Of a DNA stretch of 64,000 bases, positions 37,035 to 46,329 are shown in pieces. Under the pieces are notes generated by a model, which saw only the letters and a list, made by a program, of their open reading frames with translations, had not been told where the DNA came from and did no database searches. Positions within the stretch are counted from its first letter, which is position 1. Each line of letters begins with the position of its first letter. This stretch comes from Lachnospiraceae bacterium GAM79 (GTDB lineage Bacteria; Bacillota; Clostridia; Lachnospirales; Lachnospiraceae). Location of the stretch: positions 1,674,001-1,738,000 of the forward strand of contig AP018536.1 in the NCBI GenBank assembly GCA_003584705.1. Direction: 5' to 3'. The position numbers and the translations under genes are program-made.

Positions 37035-38069
37035 ATGGAACAGAAGAAAAATCTGGTAACTCTGGGCAGCACCGGGATCACCGTAGAGAAAAACTCCTTC
37101 GGAGCGCTGCCCATCCAGCGGATCTCCAAGGAAGCAGCCATTGGACTGCTTCGCAAAGCCTATGCTGCAGGCGTGACCTTTTATGACACTGCCAGATACT
37201 ATACTGACAGCGAAGAGAAAGTGGGCGCTGCCTTTGAGGGTATGCGTGACAAAATATATATCGCTACCAAGACCGGAGCCACCACAGCAGAAGGCTTCTG
37301 GAAGGAGCTGCACACTTCCCTGGAAAAATTAAAAACAGATTATATCGACATCTACCAGTTCCACAATCCGGCATTCTGCCCGAAGCCGGGAGATGGCACG
37401 GGATTGTATGAGGCCATGCTGGAAGCCAAAGAAAAAGGCATGATCCGTCACATTGGTATTACCAATCACCGCCTGAATGTTGCCCATGAAGCCATTGAAA
37501 GCGGACTGTATGAGACACTGCAGTTTCCGTTCTGCTATCTGGCTACCGACAAGGATCTGGAACTGGTACAGGATTGCAAAAAGGCAGGCATGGGATTCAT
37601 TGCCATGAAGGCACTGTCCGGCGGACTGATCAATAATTCCGCAGCAGCCTATGCGTATCTGGCACAGTTCGACAATGTGCTTCCCATCTGGGGTGTGCAG
37701 CGGGAGAATGAGCTGGATGAATTCTTATCCTATATCGACAATCCTCCCACACTGACACCGGAATTACAGGCGGTGATCGATCGTGACAGAGAAGAACTGC
37801 AGGGAGAGTTCTGCAGAGGCTGCGGCTATTGCATGCCCTGTCCGGCAGGGATCGAGATCAACAACTGTGCCCGCATGAGCCTGATGATCCGCAGAGCACC
37901 TTCAGCAGCACAGCTGACAGACGAGATGCAGGCAAAAATGCGTAAGATCGAGGATTGCCTGCATTGTGGCAGATGTAAATCCAAGTGTCCCTATGGACTG
38001 GATACTCCGGCACTACTTGAGAAAAATTATAAGGATTACTGTGAGATCCTTGCCGGAAAAGCGTATTAA
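37035..38069 (+). CDS. Aldo/keto reductase with C-terminal 2x[4Fe-4S] ferredoxin-like domain
   Basis: A 344-residue protein. The AKR barrel (about 8-265) has FYDTARYY (catalytic Asp/Tyr region), ATKTGA and IDIYQFHN; the C-terminal part has two ferredoxin-type motifs, CRGCGYCMPCPAGIEIN and CLHCGRCKSKCPYGLD. Common in anaerobic Firmicutes; the substrate is unknown. The start at 37035 is favoured over upstream ATGs because those lie in or just after the gpmI terminator; the GGAGG site is rather far (about 14 bp). Confidence 0.88.
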   Translation: MEQKKNLVTLGSTGITVEKNSFGALPIQRISKEAAIGLLRKAYAAGVTFYDTARYYTDSEEKVGAAFEGMRDKIYIATKTGATTAEGFWKELHTSLEKLKTDYIDIYQFHNPAFCPKPGDGTGLYEAMLEAKEKGMIRHIGITNHRLNVAHEAIESGLYETLQFPFCYLATDKDLELVQDCKKAGMGFIAMKALSGGLINNSAAAYAYLAQFDNVLPIWGVQRENELDEFLSYIDNPPTLTPELQAVIDRDREELQGEFCRGCGYCMPCPAGIEINNCARMSLMIRRAPSAAQLTDEMQAKMRKIEDCLHCGRCKSKCPYGLDTPALLEKNYKDYCEILAGKAY

Positions 38070-38090
38070 CACATAGCAGATCTGAATAAT

Positions 38091-38156
38091 AACCTCCTTA
38101 TGGGACATACTTACCTAAGAAAAAGTAAGTTAAGGATGCCTGTAAGGAGGTTTTTT
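38091..38156 (+). promoter_or_regulatory. Enolase leader: hairpin that sequesters the ribosome site and ends in a T-run
   Basis: AACCTCCTTA (38091-38100) is complementary to TAAGGAGGTT (38143-38152), which contains the eno Shine-Dalgarno. An inner ACTTAC/GTAAGT stem sits between. The 3' arm runs straight into six T (38151-38156) before the ATG at 38157. The structure therefore can act as an intrinsic terminator or block translation. Confidence 0.7.
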
Positions 38157-39476
38157 ATGGAAAAATATCTGGAGATCGTCGAAGTACATGGAAGGGAGAT
38201 TCTGGATTCCAGAGGAAATCCCACGGTGTCTGCCACTGTCACGGTGAAGGACAGAGAGAACGGCAGATGTTTTCAGGGGATGGCAGCGGTGCCCTCCGGA
38301 GCCAGTACCGGACAGTTCGAGGCTGTGGAACTCAGGGATGGAGAAACCAGATATTTCGGACTGGGTGTGCAGCATGCCGTCAAAAACGTGGATGAAAAGA
38401 TTGCAAGTGTTTTGGTGGGAGAGAATGCATTGGAGCAGATCCGTATCGACCGGATCCTGCGGGAGACGGACGGCACGGACAATAAGAGTAACCTGGGAGC
38501 CAATGCCATGCTGGCAGTGTCCATGGCGGTGGCAAGAGCAGCGGCGGAGGCACTGGGTCTTCCCCTGTATCGTTACTTCGGAGGAATCTCTCCGAGACTT
38601 CTGCCGGTACCTATGATGAATATCTTAAACGGCGGAAAGCATGCGGCGAACACCGTGGATTTCCAGGAGTTCATGATCATGCCCGCGCAGGCGGAGAACT
38701 TTGCGGAGGGGTTACGGATCTGTGCGGAAATTTATCATAATCTGAAAAAACTGCTGGAGGAGAAAGGCTTGTCCACCGGAGTCGGGGATGAGGGCGGCTT
38801 TGCCCCCAATCTGCCGGATGCAGAGAGTGTGCTGGATCTCCTCGTGGAGGCAATCGAAGCTTCCGGATATGTGCCGGGGCAGGATATCCGGATCGCCATG
38901 GATGCCGCCAGCAGCGAACTATATAATGAAAAAACGGGAATGTACCATTTCCCCGGAGAGAGTAAGCTGAAGGGAGAGGAAGTCCTGCGGGATACCGGAG
39001 AAATGATCTCGTATTATGAACGGCTCGTAGAGAACTATCCCATTATCTCTATTGAGGACGGACTGGATGAAAATGACTGGGACGGATGGCAGGAGCTGAC
39101 GAAACGGCTGGGAGAGAAGATCCAGTTAGTGGGAGATGATCTGTTTGTCACAAATACAAAACGGCTGGATGCCGGGATCAAACTTCATTGTGGTAATGCC
39201 ATTCTGGTTAAAGTCAATCAGATCGGAACTCTGTCCGAAGCCTTCGAAGCGGTGGAGATGGCACACAAGAATGGTTACAAGGCAGTGATCTCCCACAGAT
39301 CCGGCGAGACGGAGGATACCACCATAGCGGACATAGCGGTGGCACTGAATGCCGGACAGATCAAGACCGGAGCGCCCTGTCGCAGCGATCGTGTGGCGAA
39401 GTACAACCGGCTGCTTGCCATTGAAGAGGAGTTAAAGGATGCCGCGGCATATATGGAGCCGTTCCACAAGATCTGA
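38157..39476 (+). CDS. eno: Enolase (phosphopyruvate hydratase)
   Basis: Dehydrates 2-phosphoglycerate to phosphoenolpyruvate with Mg. The 439-residue protein has [45 protein letters not shown], the catalytic lysine in [11 protein letters not shown] and [14 protein letters not shown]. The ATG at 38157 has AAGGAGG 6 bp upstream. That ribosome site is one arm of a hairpin (38091-38152), so expression is probably controlled at the leader. Monocistronic with its own terminator. Confidence 0.97.
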   Translation: MEKYLEIVEVHGREILDSRGNPTVSATVTVKDRENGRCFQGMAAVPSGASTGQFEAVELRDGETRYFGLGVQHAVKNVDEKIASVLVGENALEQIRIDRILRETDGTDNKSNLGANAMLAVSMAVARAAAEALGLPLYRYFGGISPRLLPVPMMNILNGGKHAANTVDFQEFMIMPAQAENFAEGLRICAEIYHNLKKLLEEKGLSTGVGDEGGFAPNLPDAESVLDLLVEAIEASGYVPGQDIRIAMDAASSELYNEKTGMYHFPGESKLKGEEVLRDTGEMISYYERLVENYPIISIEDGLDENDWDGWQELTKRLGEKIQLVGDDLFVTNTKRLDAGIKLHCGNAILVKVNQIGTLSEAFEAVEMAHKNGYKAVISHRSGETEDTTIADIAVALNAGQIKTGAPCRSDRVAKYNRLLAIEEELKDAAAYMEPFHKI

Positions 39477-39523
39477 GTGGTTGCGCAACAAAATGTAAAC
39501 TACAAAAAATAAAAAATGTATAA

Positions 39524-39564
39524 AAAAGAAGAATTTTCTGCACCAAAAATTCTTCTTTTTTTTT
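39524..39564 (+). terminator. Terminator after enolase
   Basis: AAAGAAGAATTTT and AAAATTCTTCTTT pair around CTGCACC and continue into a run of nine or so T. Confidence 0.9.
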
Positions 39565-39802
39565 GAGGAAAACTATAGAGACATACATGGGAGAAAGAAA
39601 AAAGAACAAAAATACAATGTGTAAATATACATCATATACTGGAAAATATACACTATATACAGGAATTGAAAACAGAGACTATTTTTATTGAAAAACTTTT
39701 TCATAAATATACAGACAAATGTGCGCGCTACACGCACAGCGGAAGGAGACAGCAAAAGAGGCAGAGTCACGGAAACTGGCAGATGCTTCATATGTAATTC
39801 AG

Positions 39803-39831
39803 TTGACAGCCTTGAAAAAGTGTTGTAATAT
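39803..39831 (+). promoter_or_regulatory. Promoter for the opp operon
   Basis: TTGACA (39803-39808), 17 bp, TAATAT (39826-39831). It leaves a ~110-nt leader before oppB. The 240 bp between the enolase terminator and this promoter is AT-rich with repeated ATATAC-type words and no gene that I can support. Confidence 0.75.
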
Positions 39832-39950
39832 AACAAAAGTCGTTGTCGGAAAAGTAAAGTACATTTTACGTACGTGTATACTTGCATACAAATACGAAAA
39901 GTGTATTTTATGAATGTCCGTAGGCAAAAGAAAAGCAAGGAGTTGAAGAG

Positions 39951-40868
39951 ATGCTTAAATATATTGCAAAACGTATCGGTCTGGCGCTGATCACGATTTT
40001 TACAGTAGCAACACTCACCTTTTTCCTGATGAACATGGTCCCCGGTGGTCCGTTCCTCTCGGAGAAAGCAGTAAGCCCTGCTGCACAGGCAGCCCTGGAG
40101 GCAAAATATGGACTGGACAAGCCTTTGTCCCAGCAGTATCTGACGTATATGAAAGATGCTTTGCACGGTGATTTCGGAGAGAGTCTGAAGCAGAGAGGAA
40201 GAACCGTTACTTCTATTATAGTATCCAAGTTCCCTGTATCTGCAAGAGTAGGTGGACTTTCCGTTATCGTAGCGCTGTTGGTAGGTATCCCTCTGGGATG
40301 TCTGGCAGCTACCCATCGTGGCAAGACGCTGGACAGCGTGATCTCCGTGATCTCCACTTGTGGTATTGCGGTACCAAGCTTCGTTATATGTACTCTGCTT
40401 CTGTATTTCCTGGGAAGTAAGGTAAAGATACTGCCCACCTACGGAATCGGTACCTGGAAGCATTATGTGATGCCCGTGATCGCATTGGCATTGTACCCAA
40501 CTGCTTATATTATGAGACTGATGCGTTCTTCCATGCTGGATGTTCTGGGGCAGGATTATATGAGAACCGCTACGGCGAAGGGAGTAAAACCTTTCTTCCG
40601 TCTGTTCAAGCATGCACTGAGAAATGCACTGCTCCCCGTTATCACCTATGTAGGTCCTATGATGGCTTATACTATGACAGGAAGCTTCGTAGTAGAGAAG
40701 ATTTTCACGATCCCCGGTCTGGGCAATGAATTTGTCAGCTCGATCATTAACCGTGACTACACCATGATCATGGGTACCACCATTTTCCTCGCAACACTGA
40801 TGGTTGTCATGAATGTGCTGGTGGATATCGTGTATAAGCTCGTCGACCCCAGAATCAAGTTGAAGTAA
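39951..40868 (+). CDS. oppB: Oligopeptide ABC transporter permease OppB
   Basis: A 305-residue permease with six predicted spans, the N-terminal MLKYIAKRIGLALITIF typical of OppB/DppB and the loop ATAKGVKPFFRLFKHALRNALLPV that docks the ATPases. First gene of oppBCDFA. RBS AGGAGTTGAAG. Confidence 0.94.
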   Translation: MLKYIAKRIGLALITIFTVATLTFFLMNMVPGGPFLSEKAVSPAAQAALEAKYGLDKPLSQQYLTYMKDALHGDFGESLKQRGRTVTSIIVSKFPVSARVGGLSVIVALLVGIPLGCLAATHRGKTLDSVISVISTCGIAVPSFVICTLLLYFLGSKVKILPTYGIGTWKHYVMPVIALALYPTAYIMRLMRSSMLDVLGQDYMRTATAKGVKPFFRLFKHALRNALLPVITYVGPMMAYTMTGSFVVEKIFTIPGLGNEFVSSIINRDYTMIMGTTIFLATLMVVMNVLVDIVYKLVDPRIKLK

Positions 40869-40891
40869 GATTAACAGGAAGGAAGATACCG

Positions 40892-41941
40892 ATGAAAGAA
40901 CCGAATGCTATGAGCTTTCATGTAAAATATAAACCGGAAGATTTTATGCCGGCGAACGAAGAAGAGAAGCAGAGTCAGGTCATCATGCGCGAGAGCGTGG
41001 GCTTCTGGCAGGATGGCTTCCGCAGACTTCGTAAGAATAAGGTTGCCATGGTCAGCCTCTTCGTTATTATTGTAGTTATGATCTTTTCCTTTATCGTGCC
41101 TGCATTTTATCCCTATGATTACAAGACACAGATCAAAGGAAGCGAGAATCTGCACCCCATGCAGTATTCCGAGAAAGAGATAGAGCGTATGGATGCGGGA
41201 GAGAAGGTATTCCCCCATGTGCTCGGTACAGATAAAATGGGCCGTGATTATGCCATCCGTGTTATGATGGGAAGCCGTATCTCCCTGTTGGTTGGTCTGA
41301 TCGCTACTGCCATCATTTTCGTGATCGGTTCCCTGATCGGTTCCATCTCTGCCTTCTTCGGTGGATGGGTGGATCTGATCATTATGCGTATTGTGGATAT
41401 TATCTATACGATACCGGATTTCCTGCTGATCGTGCTGCTGTCCTTTGCGTTAAAGGACCCTCTGGCGAATCTGGCACAGCTTCCCGGATTCGGATGGATG
41501 CAGATCGTAGGATCTAACCTGATCAGTATCTTCATCGTATTCGCATTGCTGTACTGGGTAGGAATGGCACGTATGGTACGAAGCCAGATCCTGACCCTGA
41601 AGGAAAATGATTATGTCATGGCAGCCAAGGCTCTGGGAGCCAAGGATGGCCGTATCATTAAAAAGCATCTGCTGACCAACTGTATCGGTACGCTGATCGT
41701 TACCACCACACTGCAGATCCCTTCCTCTATTTTTACCGAGAGCTATCTGAGCTTCTTAGGTATGGGTGTGGCAGTTCCCCTGCCTTCCCTGGGAAGCCTT
41801 GCAAGTGATGCCATTAACGGAATGATCACATTCCCGTACCTGCTGTTTGCACCCTGTCTGCTGATCAGTCTGATCATCTTAAGCTTTAACCTGTTTGGTG
41901 ACGGACTTCGTGACGCATTTGACCCGAAGCTTAAGAATTAA
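40892..41941 (+). CDS. oppC: Oligopeptide ABC transporter permease OppC
   Basis: A 349-residue partner permease with a long cytoplasmic N-terminus (about 1-45), LGTDKMGRDYAIRVMMGSRISL typical of OppC, and the docking loop MAAKALGAKDGRIIKKHLL. It lies 23 bp after oppB. The next gene starts within or just after its stop. Confidence 0.94.
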   Translation: MKEPNAMSFHVKYKPEDFMPANEEEKQSQVIMRESVGFWQDGFRRLRKNKVAMVSLFVIIVVMIFSFIVPAFYPYDYKTQIKGSENLHPMQYSEKEIERMDAGEKVFPHVLGTDKMGRDYAIRVMMGSRISLLVGLIATAIIFVIGSLIGSISAFFGGWVDLIIMRIVDIIYTIPDFLLIVLLSFALKDPLANLAQLPGFGWMQIVGSNLISIFIVFALLYWVGMARMVRSQILTLKENDYVMAAKALGAKDGRIIKKHLLTNCIGTLIVTTTLQIPSSIFTESYLSFLGMGVAVPLPSLGSLASDAINGMITFPYLLFAPCLLISLIILSFNLFGDGLRDAFDPKLKN

Positions 41942-41958
41942 TGGAAGGAGTAGTGAAG

Positions 41959-42963
41959 ATGGATAACAATTATCTGGTAGATATACAGCATGAACGTCTC
42001 TCTTTCTTTACTCCTGCCGGAGAAGTAAAGGCACTGAACGATGTCTCCATTCACCTGAAGGAAGGGGAAGTATTGGGCATCGTAGGAGAGAGTGGTTCCG
42101 GTAAATCCGTAACCGCATACAGTCTGATGGGACTGACCGCTTATCCCGGTAAGCTGATCGGCGGAGAACTTCACTTCAATGGACACGAAGTGGAGAAAAT
42201 GACCGAAAAAGATTTTTCCAAGATGCGTGGTAAAGAGGTCTCCATTATTTTCCAGGATCCTCTGACCAGCTTAAATCCCGTATATACCATTGGTAATCAG
42301 ATTATGGAAGTGATCCGTCTGCATACCGATGCGGACAAGAAAAAGGCATATGCAAGAGCAGTGGAGCTTTTGTCTCTGGTAGGTATCAATGAACCGGAGA
42401 AGCGTATGAAGCAGTATCCCCACGAGCTGTCCGGTGGTATGAGACAGCGTGTCATGATCGCGATCGCGCTGGCATGTGAACCGAAGCTTCTGATCGCCGA
42501 TGAGCCTACTACCGCACTGGACGTTACCATTCAGGCGCAGATCCTGGAGCTGATGATGGAGCTGAAGGACAAGTTGGGCATGGCGATCATCATGATCACC
42601 CATGACCTGGGTATCGTGGCGAGCATGTGTGACCGTATTGCAGTCATGTATGCCGGTCGTATCGTGGAGACTGGTACCTGTGACGAGATCTTCTACAATC
42701 CGAAGCATGAATATACCAAGGGTCTTCTGGAGAGTATCCCCCGTCTGGACAGCACGAAGCATGAGAAGCTGATCCCCATCGAGGGTAACCCGGTGGATCT
42801 TCTGAATCCTCCCGAGGGATGTGCATTCGCACCCCGCTGTAAGAACTGCATGAAGATCTGCCTGAGAGAGAATCCTCCTAAGACGGATTTTAGTAAGACG
42901 CATTATGCACACTGCTTTATGAACCAGAAAGCTGAGATGGAGGGAGGAAATACCAATGAGTGA
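41959..42963 (+). CDS. oppD: Oligopeptide ABC transporter ATP-binding protein OppD
   Basis: A 334-residue ATPase with Walker A GESGSGKS, signature LSGGMRQRV, Walker B LLIADEPTTALD and the C-terminal oligopeptide-type cysteine motif (CAFAPRCKNCMKIC). I chose the ATG at 41959, preceded by AAGGAG, over the ATG at 41941 that overlaps the oppC stop. It overlaps oppF by 8 bp. Confidence 0.94.
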   Translation: MDNNYLVDIQHERLSFFTPAGEVKALNDVSIHLKEGEVLGIVGESGSGKSVTAYSLMGLTAYPGKLIGGELHFNGHEVEKMTEKDFSKMRGKEVSIIFQDPLTSLNPVYTIGNQIMEVIRLHTDADKKKAYARAVELLSLVGINEPEKRMKQYPHELSGGMRQRVMIAIALACEPKLLIADEPTTALDVTIQAQILELMMELKDKLGMAIIMITHDLGIVASMCDRIAVMYAGRIVETGTCDEIFYNPKHEYTKGLLESIPRLDSTKHEKLIPIEGNPVDLLNPPEGCAFAPRCKNCMKICLRENPPKTDFSKTHYAHCFMNQKAEMEGGNTNE

Positions 42964-43948
42964 TAAGTTACTTCAGGTTGAACATTTGAAGCAATACTTC
43001 CCCGCAGGCGGCATGGGTAAAAACCGTAAGTTCGTGAAGGCCGTGGATGATGTCAGCTTTTTTGTAAATAAAGGTGAGACTCTCGGACTGGTAGGAGAGA
43101 GCGGCTGTGGTAAGACCACCACCGGACGTTCTATCTTACGATTATATGAGCCCACCGGCGGCAAGATCACATTTGACGGCAATGTGATCCTGGATGTTGA
43201 AAATAAAGTAAAGGTGGATATGCTGCCTTATCGTCAGAAGATGCAGATGGTATTCCAGGATCCTTATGCAAGTCTGGATCCCAGAATGACCGTAGGAGAT
43301 ATCGTAGGGGAAGCCATCGACATCCATAAGCTGGCTGCCAATAAGAAGGAACGTCATGATAGGATCATCTCCATGCTGGAGAAGGTTGGACTGAACTCTG
43401 AGCATGCGAACAGATATCCTCATGAATTCTCCGGCGGACAGCGTCAGCGTGTCGGCATTGCGAGAGCACTGGCAGTGAACCCTCAGTTCATCGTCTGCGA
43501 TGAGCCGATCTCCGCACTGGATGTATCGATCCAGGCACAGGTGGTGAATATGTTCGAGGAGCTGCAGGAGCAGATGGGACTGACCTATCTGTTCATTGCA
43601 CATGACCTCTCTGTCGTAAAACATATCTCCGACCGTATCGGCGTTATGTACCTGGGCAAAATGGTAGAGCTGGCAGACAGCTACGAGCTGGTAGCACGAA
43701 GCCTGCATCCTTATACCAAGAGCCTGATCTCTGCAATCCCCATTGCAGATCCCATCAAGGCAAGAGCAAGTAAACGTATTGTTCTGCAGGGAGATGTACC
43801 CAGCCCCTTAAATCCTCCTACCGGATGCCGTTTCCGCACCAGATGTCCTTATGCGGATGAGTGTTGTGCACAGAAGGAACCCGAATGGAGAGAAGTGGAA
43901 AAGGGTCACTACGTGGCATGCCACCATGTGGAGAAGATCAATGCCTGA
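42956..43948 (+). CDS. oppF: Oligopeptide ABC transporter ATP-binding protein OppF
   Basis: A 330-residue ATPase with Walker A GESGCGKTT, signature FSGGQRQRVGIARAL, Walker B FIVCDEPISALD and the terminal cysteine cluster CRFRTRCPYADECC. The start is inside the end of oppD with GGAGGAAA upstream. Pairs with OppD as the ATPase heterodimer. Confidence 0.95.
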   Translation: MSDKLLQVEHLKQYFPAGGMGKNRKFVKAVDDVSFFVNKGETLGLVGESGCGKTTTGRSILRLYEPTGGKITFDGNVILDVENKVKVDMLPYRQKMQMVFQDPYASLDPRMTVGDIVGEAIDIHKLAANKKERHDRIISMLEKVGLNSEHANRYPHEFSGGQRQRVGIARALAVNPQFIVCDEPISALDVSIQAQVVNMFEELQEQMGLTYLFIAHDLSVVKHISDRIGVMYLGKMVELADSYELVARSLHPYTKSLISAIPIADPIKARASKRIVLQGDVPSPLNPPTGCRFRTRCPYADECCAQKEPEWREVEKGHYVACHHVEKINA

Positions 43949-44042
43949 AATTAGGTATTGACAGCTGAGCAATTTAGCTGTTTAATATAAAGCTATACAA
44001 AGCATAGTGCTTTTGTATGAAAAGAAAGAGGAGGATAACTTT

Positions 44043-45725
44043 ATGAAAAAGAAGTTAGCTATGCTGCTCACCGCAGCAATGCTGGTAGGTTCTCTGGCAG
44101 CATGCGGCAGCAGCGACAATGGTTCTTCTGCAACCGGCAGTGCCAGTGCAACTGACAGCACCAAGACCGATGCAGCAGCAACCGAAGTTAGTACCGAAGG
44201 CAAACAGCTTACCGTTCAGATCGGTCCCGATCCCGAGACCATTGATCCCGCACTGAACAGTGCAGTAGATGGCGGTAATATGCTGCTTCACTCTTTTGAG
44301 TGTCTTCTGACAATTGACCAGGATGGTAAGATCGCTCCCGGACAGGCTGAGACCTGGGAAGTATCTGAAGATGGTCTTACCTGGACCTTCCATCTTCGTG
44401 ATGGATTAAAGTGGTCTGACGGCAGTGATCTGACCGCAGACGATTTCGTATACAGCTGGAAGCGTGTATGCGATCCCGTAGTAGCAGCTCCTTATGCTGA
44501 GACTGTTCTGGGTATGGTTAAGGGCTTTGACGAGGCACAGGCAGGTGATCTGGATGCTCTGGCAGTATCCGCTCCCGATGCTAAGACCTTCGTTGTAGAG
44601 CTTTCCAATCCCTGCCCTTACTTCGAGTCTCTGGCAGCATTCGCTACCCTGAGCCCTGTTCAGCAGGCAACCGTAGAGGCTAACGGCGATGCATGGGCTA
44701 CCGCAGCTGAGACCTATATCTCCAACGGACCTTTCTACATTACCGAGTGGGTACCCGGTTCTCACATTACTATGTCCAAGAACCCTAACTACTGGAATGC
44801 AGATGCGATCAAGCTTGGCAGCATCAAATTCGTACTGATGGAGGATTCCAACGCAGCTTATACTGCATACCAGTCCGGTGATGTACTGTTCATCAAGGAT
44901 GTTCCTACCCAGGAGATCCCCAGCTTACAGGGTAACCCCGAGTTCCATGTAGAGCCTAACCTGGGAACTTACTATCTGTCCATGAACCTGGAAGATCCTG
45001 CATTCGCAGATGTAAATGTTCGTAAGGCTCTGAGCCTGGCAATTGATCGTGATTATGTAGCAAATACCTTGATGCAGGGAACCTACTCTCCCGCATACAA
45101 CCTCGTAGGTGAGGGCTGGGTAGATACCGACGGCAGCTCCTTCAATGCAAATGCTAACGGTGGTCAGAGCTATATCTCCGAGGATTTCGATGCTAACCTT
45201 GAGGAAGCTAAGCAGCTCTTAGCTGATGCCGGCTACCCTAACGGTGAAGGACTTCCTACCATCACCTATACTACCAACGATGCAGGTTACCACAAGGTTG
45301 TTGCTGAGTACTTACAGCAGGCATGGGGCGAGCTTGGTATTAACGTAGAAGTAAATATCGTTGAGTGGTCCAGCTTCACTCCGATGAGACGTAACGGTGA
45401 GTACATGGTAGCACGTAACGGATGGGTAGGAGACTACAGCGATCCTTCCAATATGTTAGACCTGTTCTGCACCGGCAACGGTAACAACGATGGTAAGTTC
45501 TCCAATGCTGACTTCGATGCAGCTATGGAGAAGGCAGCTTCCACCATGGATACCGCTGAGCGTTCCGCAGCTCTTCATCAGGCTGAGGATGTTCTGATGG
45601 AGCAGGTAGGATGCATCCCTGTTGCTTACTACAATGACTTCTGGCTGCAGAGCGAGAAGATCACCGGTATCTGGCATTCCGCTTATGGTTTCTGGTACTT
45701 CATGTATGGTGACATCGCAGAGTAA
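44043..45725 (+). CDS. oppA: Oligopeptide-binding lipoprotein OppA
   Basis: A 560-residue lipoprotein: lipobox LAAC (Cys about 21), Ser/Ala/Thr-rich linker, then the peptide-binding family 5 fold (ETIDPALNS, VYSWKRVCDP, VRKALSLAIDRDYV). I chose the ATG at 44043 with GAGGAGGA upstream. It is the last opp gene, 94 bp after oppF, and its codon use is strongly biased, as expected for high expression. Confidence 0.94.
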   Translation: MKKKLAMLLTAAMLVGSLAACGSSDNGSSATGSASATDSTKTDAAATEVSTEGKQLTVQIGPDPETIDPALNSAVDGGNMLLHSFECLLTIDQDGKIAPGQAETWEVSEDGLTWTFHLRDGLKWSDGSDLTADDFVYSWKRVCDPVVAAPYAETVLGMVKGFDEAQAGDLDALAVSAPDAKTFVVELSNPCPYFESLAAFATLSPVQQATVEANGDAWATAAETYISNGPFYITEWVPGSHITMSKNPNYWNADAIKLGSIKFVLMEDSNAAYTAYQSGDVLFIKDVPTQEIPSLQGNPEFHVEPNLGTYYLSMNLEDPAFADVNVRKALSLAIDRDYVANTLMQGTYSPAYNLVGEGWVDTDGSSFNANANGGQSYISEDFDANLEEAKQLLADAGYPNGEGLPTITYTTNDAGYHKVVAEYLQQAWGELGINVEVNIVEWSSFTPMRRNGEYMVARNGWVGDYSDPSNMLDLFCTGNGNNDGKFSNADFDAAMEKAASTMDTAERSAALHQAEDVLMEQVGCIPVAYYNDFWLQSEKITGIWHSAYGFWYFMYGDIAE

Positions 45726-45759
45726 GCTGCAGATCTGATCATTCAGAATAAAAAACAAA

Positions 45760-45801
45760 GGATCCCCGTGAGATCGTAAAGATTTCCGGGGGTTCTTTTT
45801 T
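45760..45801 (+). terminator. Terminator after oppA
   Basis: GATCCCCG..GATC and GAT..CGGGGGTTC form a stem followed by TTTTTT. Confidence 0.85.
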
Positions 45802-45836
45802 GTGCCGCCTTTTCGGTGCTGTATTGTAAAATGTTG

Positions 45837-45865
45837 TTGCAATTGTGTACAATATATGGTAATAT
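45837..45865 (+). promoter_or_regulatory. Promoter for secG
   Basis: TTGCAA (45837-45842), 17 bp, TAATAT (45860-45865), 30 bp before the start codon. An overlapping alternative is TTGTAA with TACAAT. Confidence 0.6.
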
Positions 45866-45894
45866 AAAATCTGCTTGACATTAGGAGGTGTGAA

Positions 45895-46134
45895 ATGGAA
45901 GCATTAAGAGTGGTAATCAACATAATTTTTATATTGGTATGCGTAGCACTGACGGTGTTAGTATTGATGCAGGAAGGTAAGTCCGCAGGACTGGGTTCTA
46001 TCAGCGGTGCAGCTGAGACCTACTGGGGCAGAAATAAAGGACGTTCCATGGAGGGTATGCTGGTAAAGATCACCAAGATCCTTGCAGTATTCTTCATGTT
46101 ACTTGCAGTCGTACTGAATCTGAACGTATTTTAA
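45895..46134 (+). CDS. secG: Preprotein translocase subunit SecG
   Basis: A 79-residue protein with two spans (about 5-24 and 53-76) and the conserved loop LVLMQEGKSAGLGSISG. RBS TTAGGAGGTG. It heads the secG-rnr-smpB-ssrA order that is widely conserved in Firmicutes. Confidence 0.95.
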   Translation: MEALRVVINIIFILVCVALTVLVLMQEGKSAGLGSISGAAETYWGRNKGRSMEGMLVKITKILAVFFMLLAVVLNLNVF

Positions 46135-46149
46135 TCATTACGAAGGATG

Positions 46150-46187
46150 ACACTCTTGTGTGCATGGCATACAAGGGTGTTTTGTTT
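46150..46187 (+). terminator. Terminator after secG
   Basis: ACACTCTTGT and ACAAGGGTGT form a stem followed by TTTTGTTT. Confidence 0.8.
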
Positions 46188-46313
46188 ATTCATAGGAAAT
46201 TTTTTCCTATGAATAAATAACGCTCCGCAGGGATCGCACTGCGGCGGTTATGAAATATGTCGCAAAAGCGACCCGCCGCAGGCGGAGAATCTCGCAAGCG
46301 AGATCCTTTTTTA
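46188..46313. repeat. Structured intergenic element ahead of rnr
   Basis: Starts with a perfect 12-bp palindrome arm pair (ATTCATAGGAAA/TTTCCTATGAAT), continues with nested GC-rich hairpins (CTCCGC/GCGGAG outer pair; GTCGC-AAAA-GCGAC inside), and ends with ATCTCGC-AA-GCGAGAT followed by CCTTTTTT, a terminator-like hairpin only 17 bp before the rnr start. Confidence 0.65.
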
Positions 46314-46329
46314 TATTGAGAGAGGTTAC

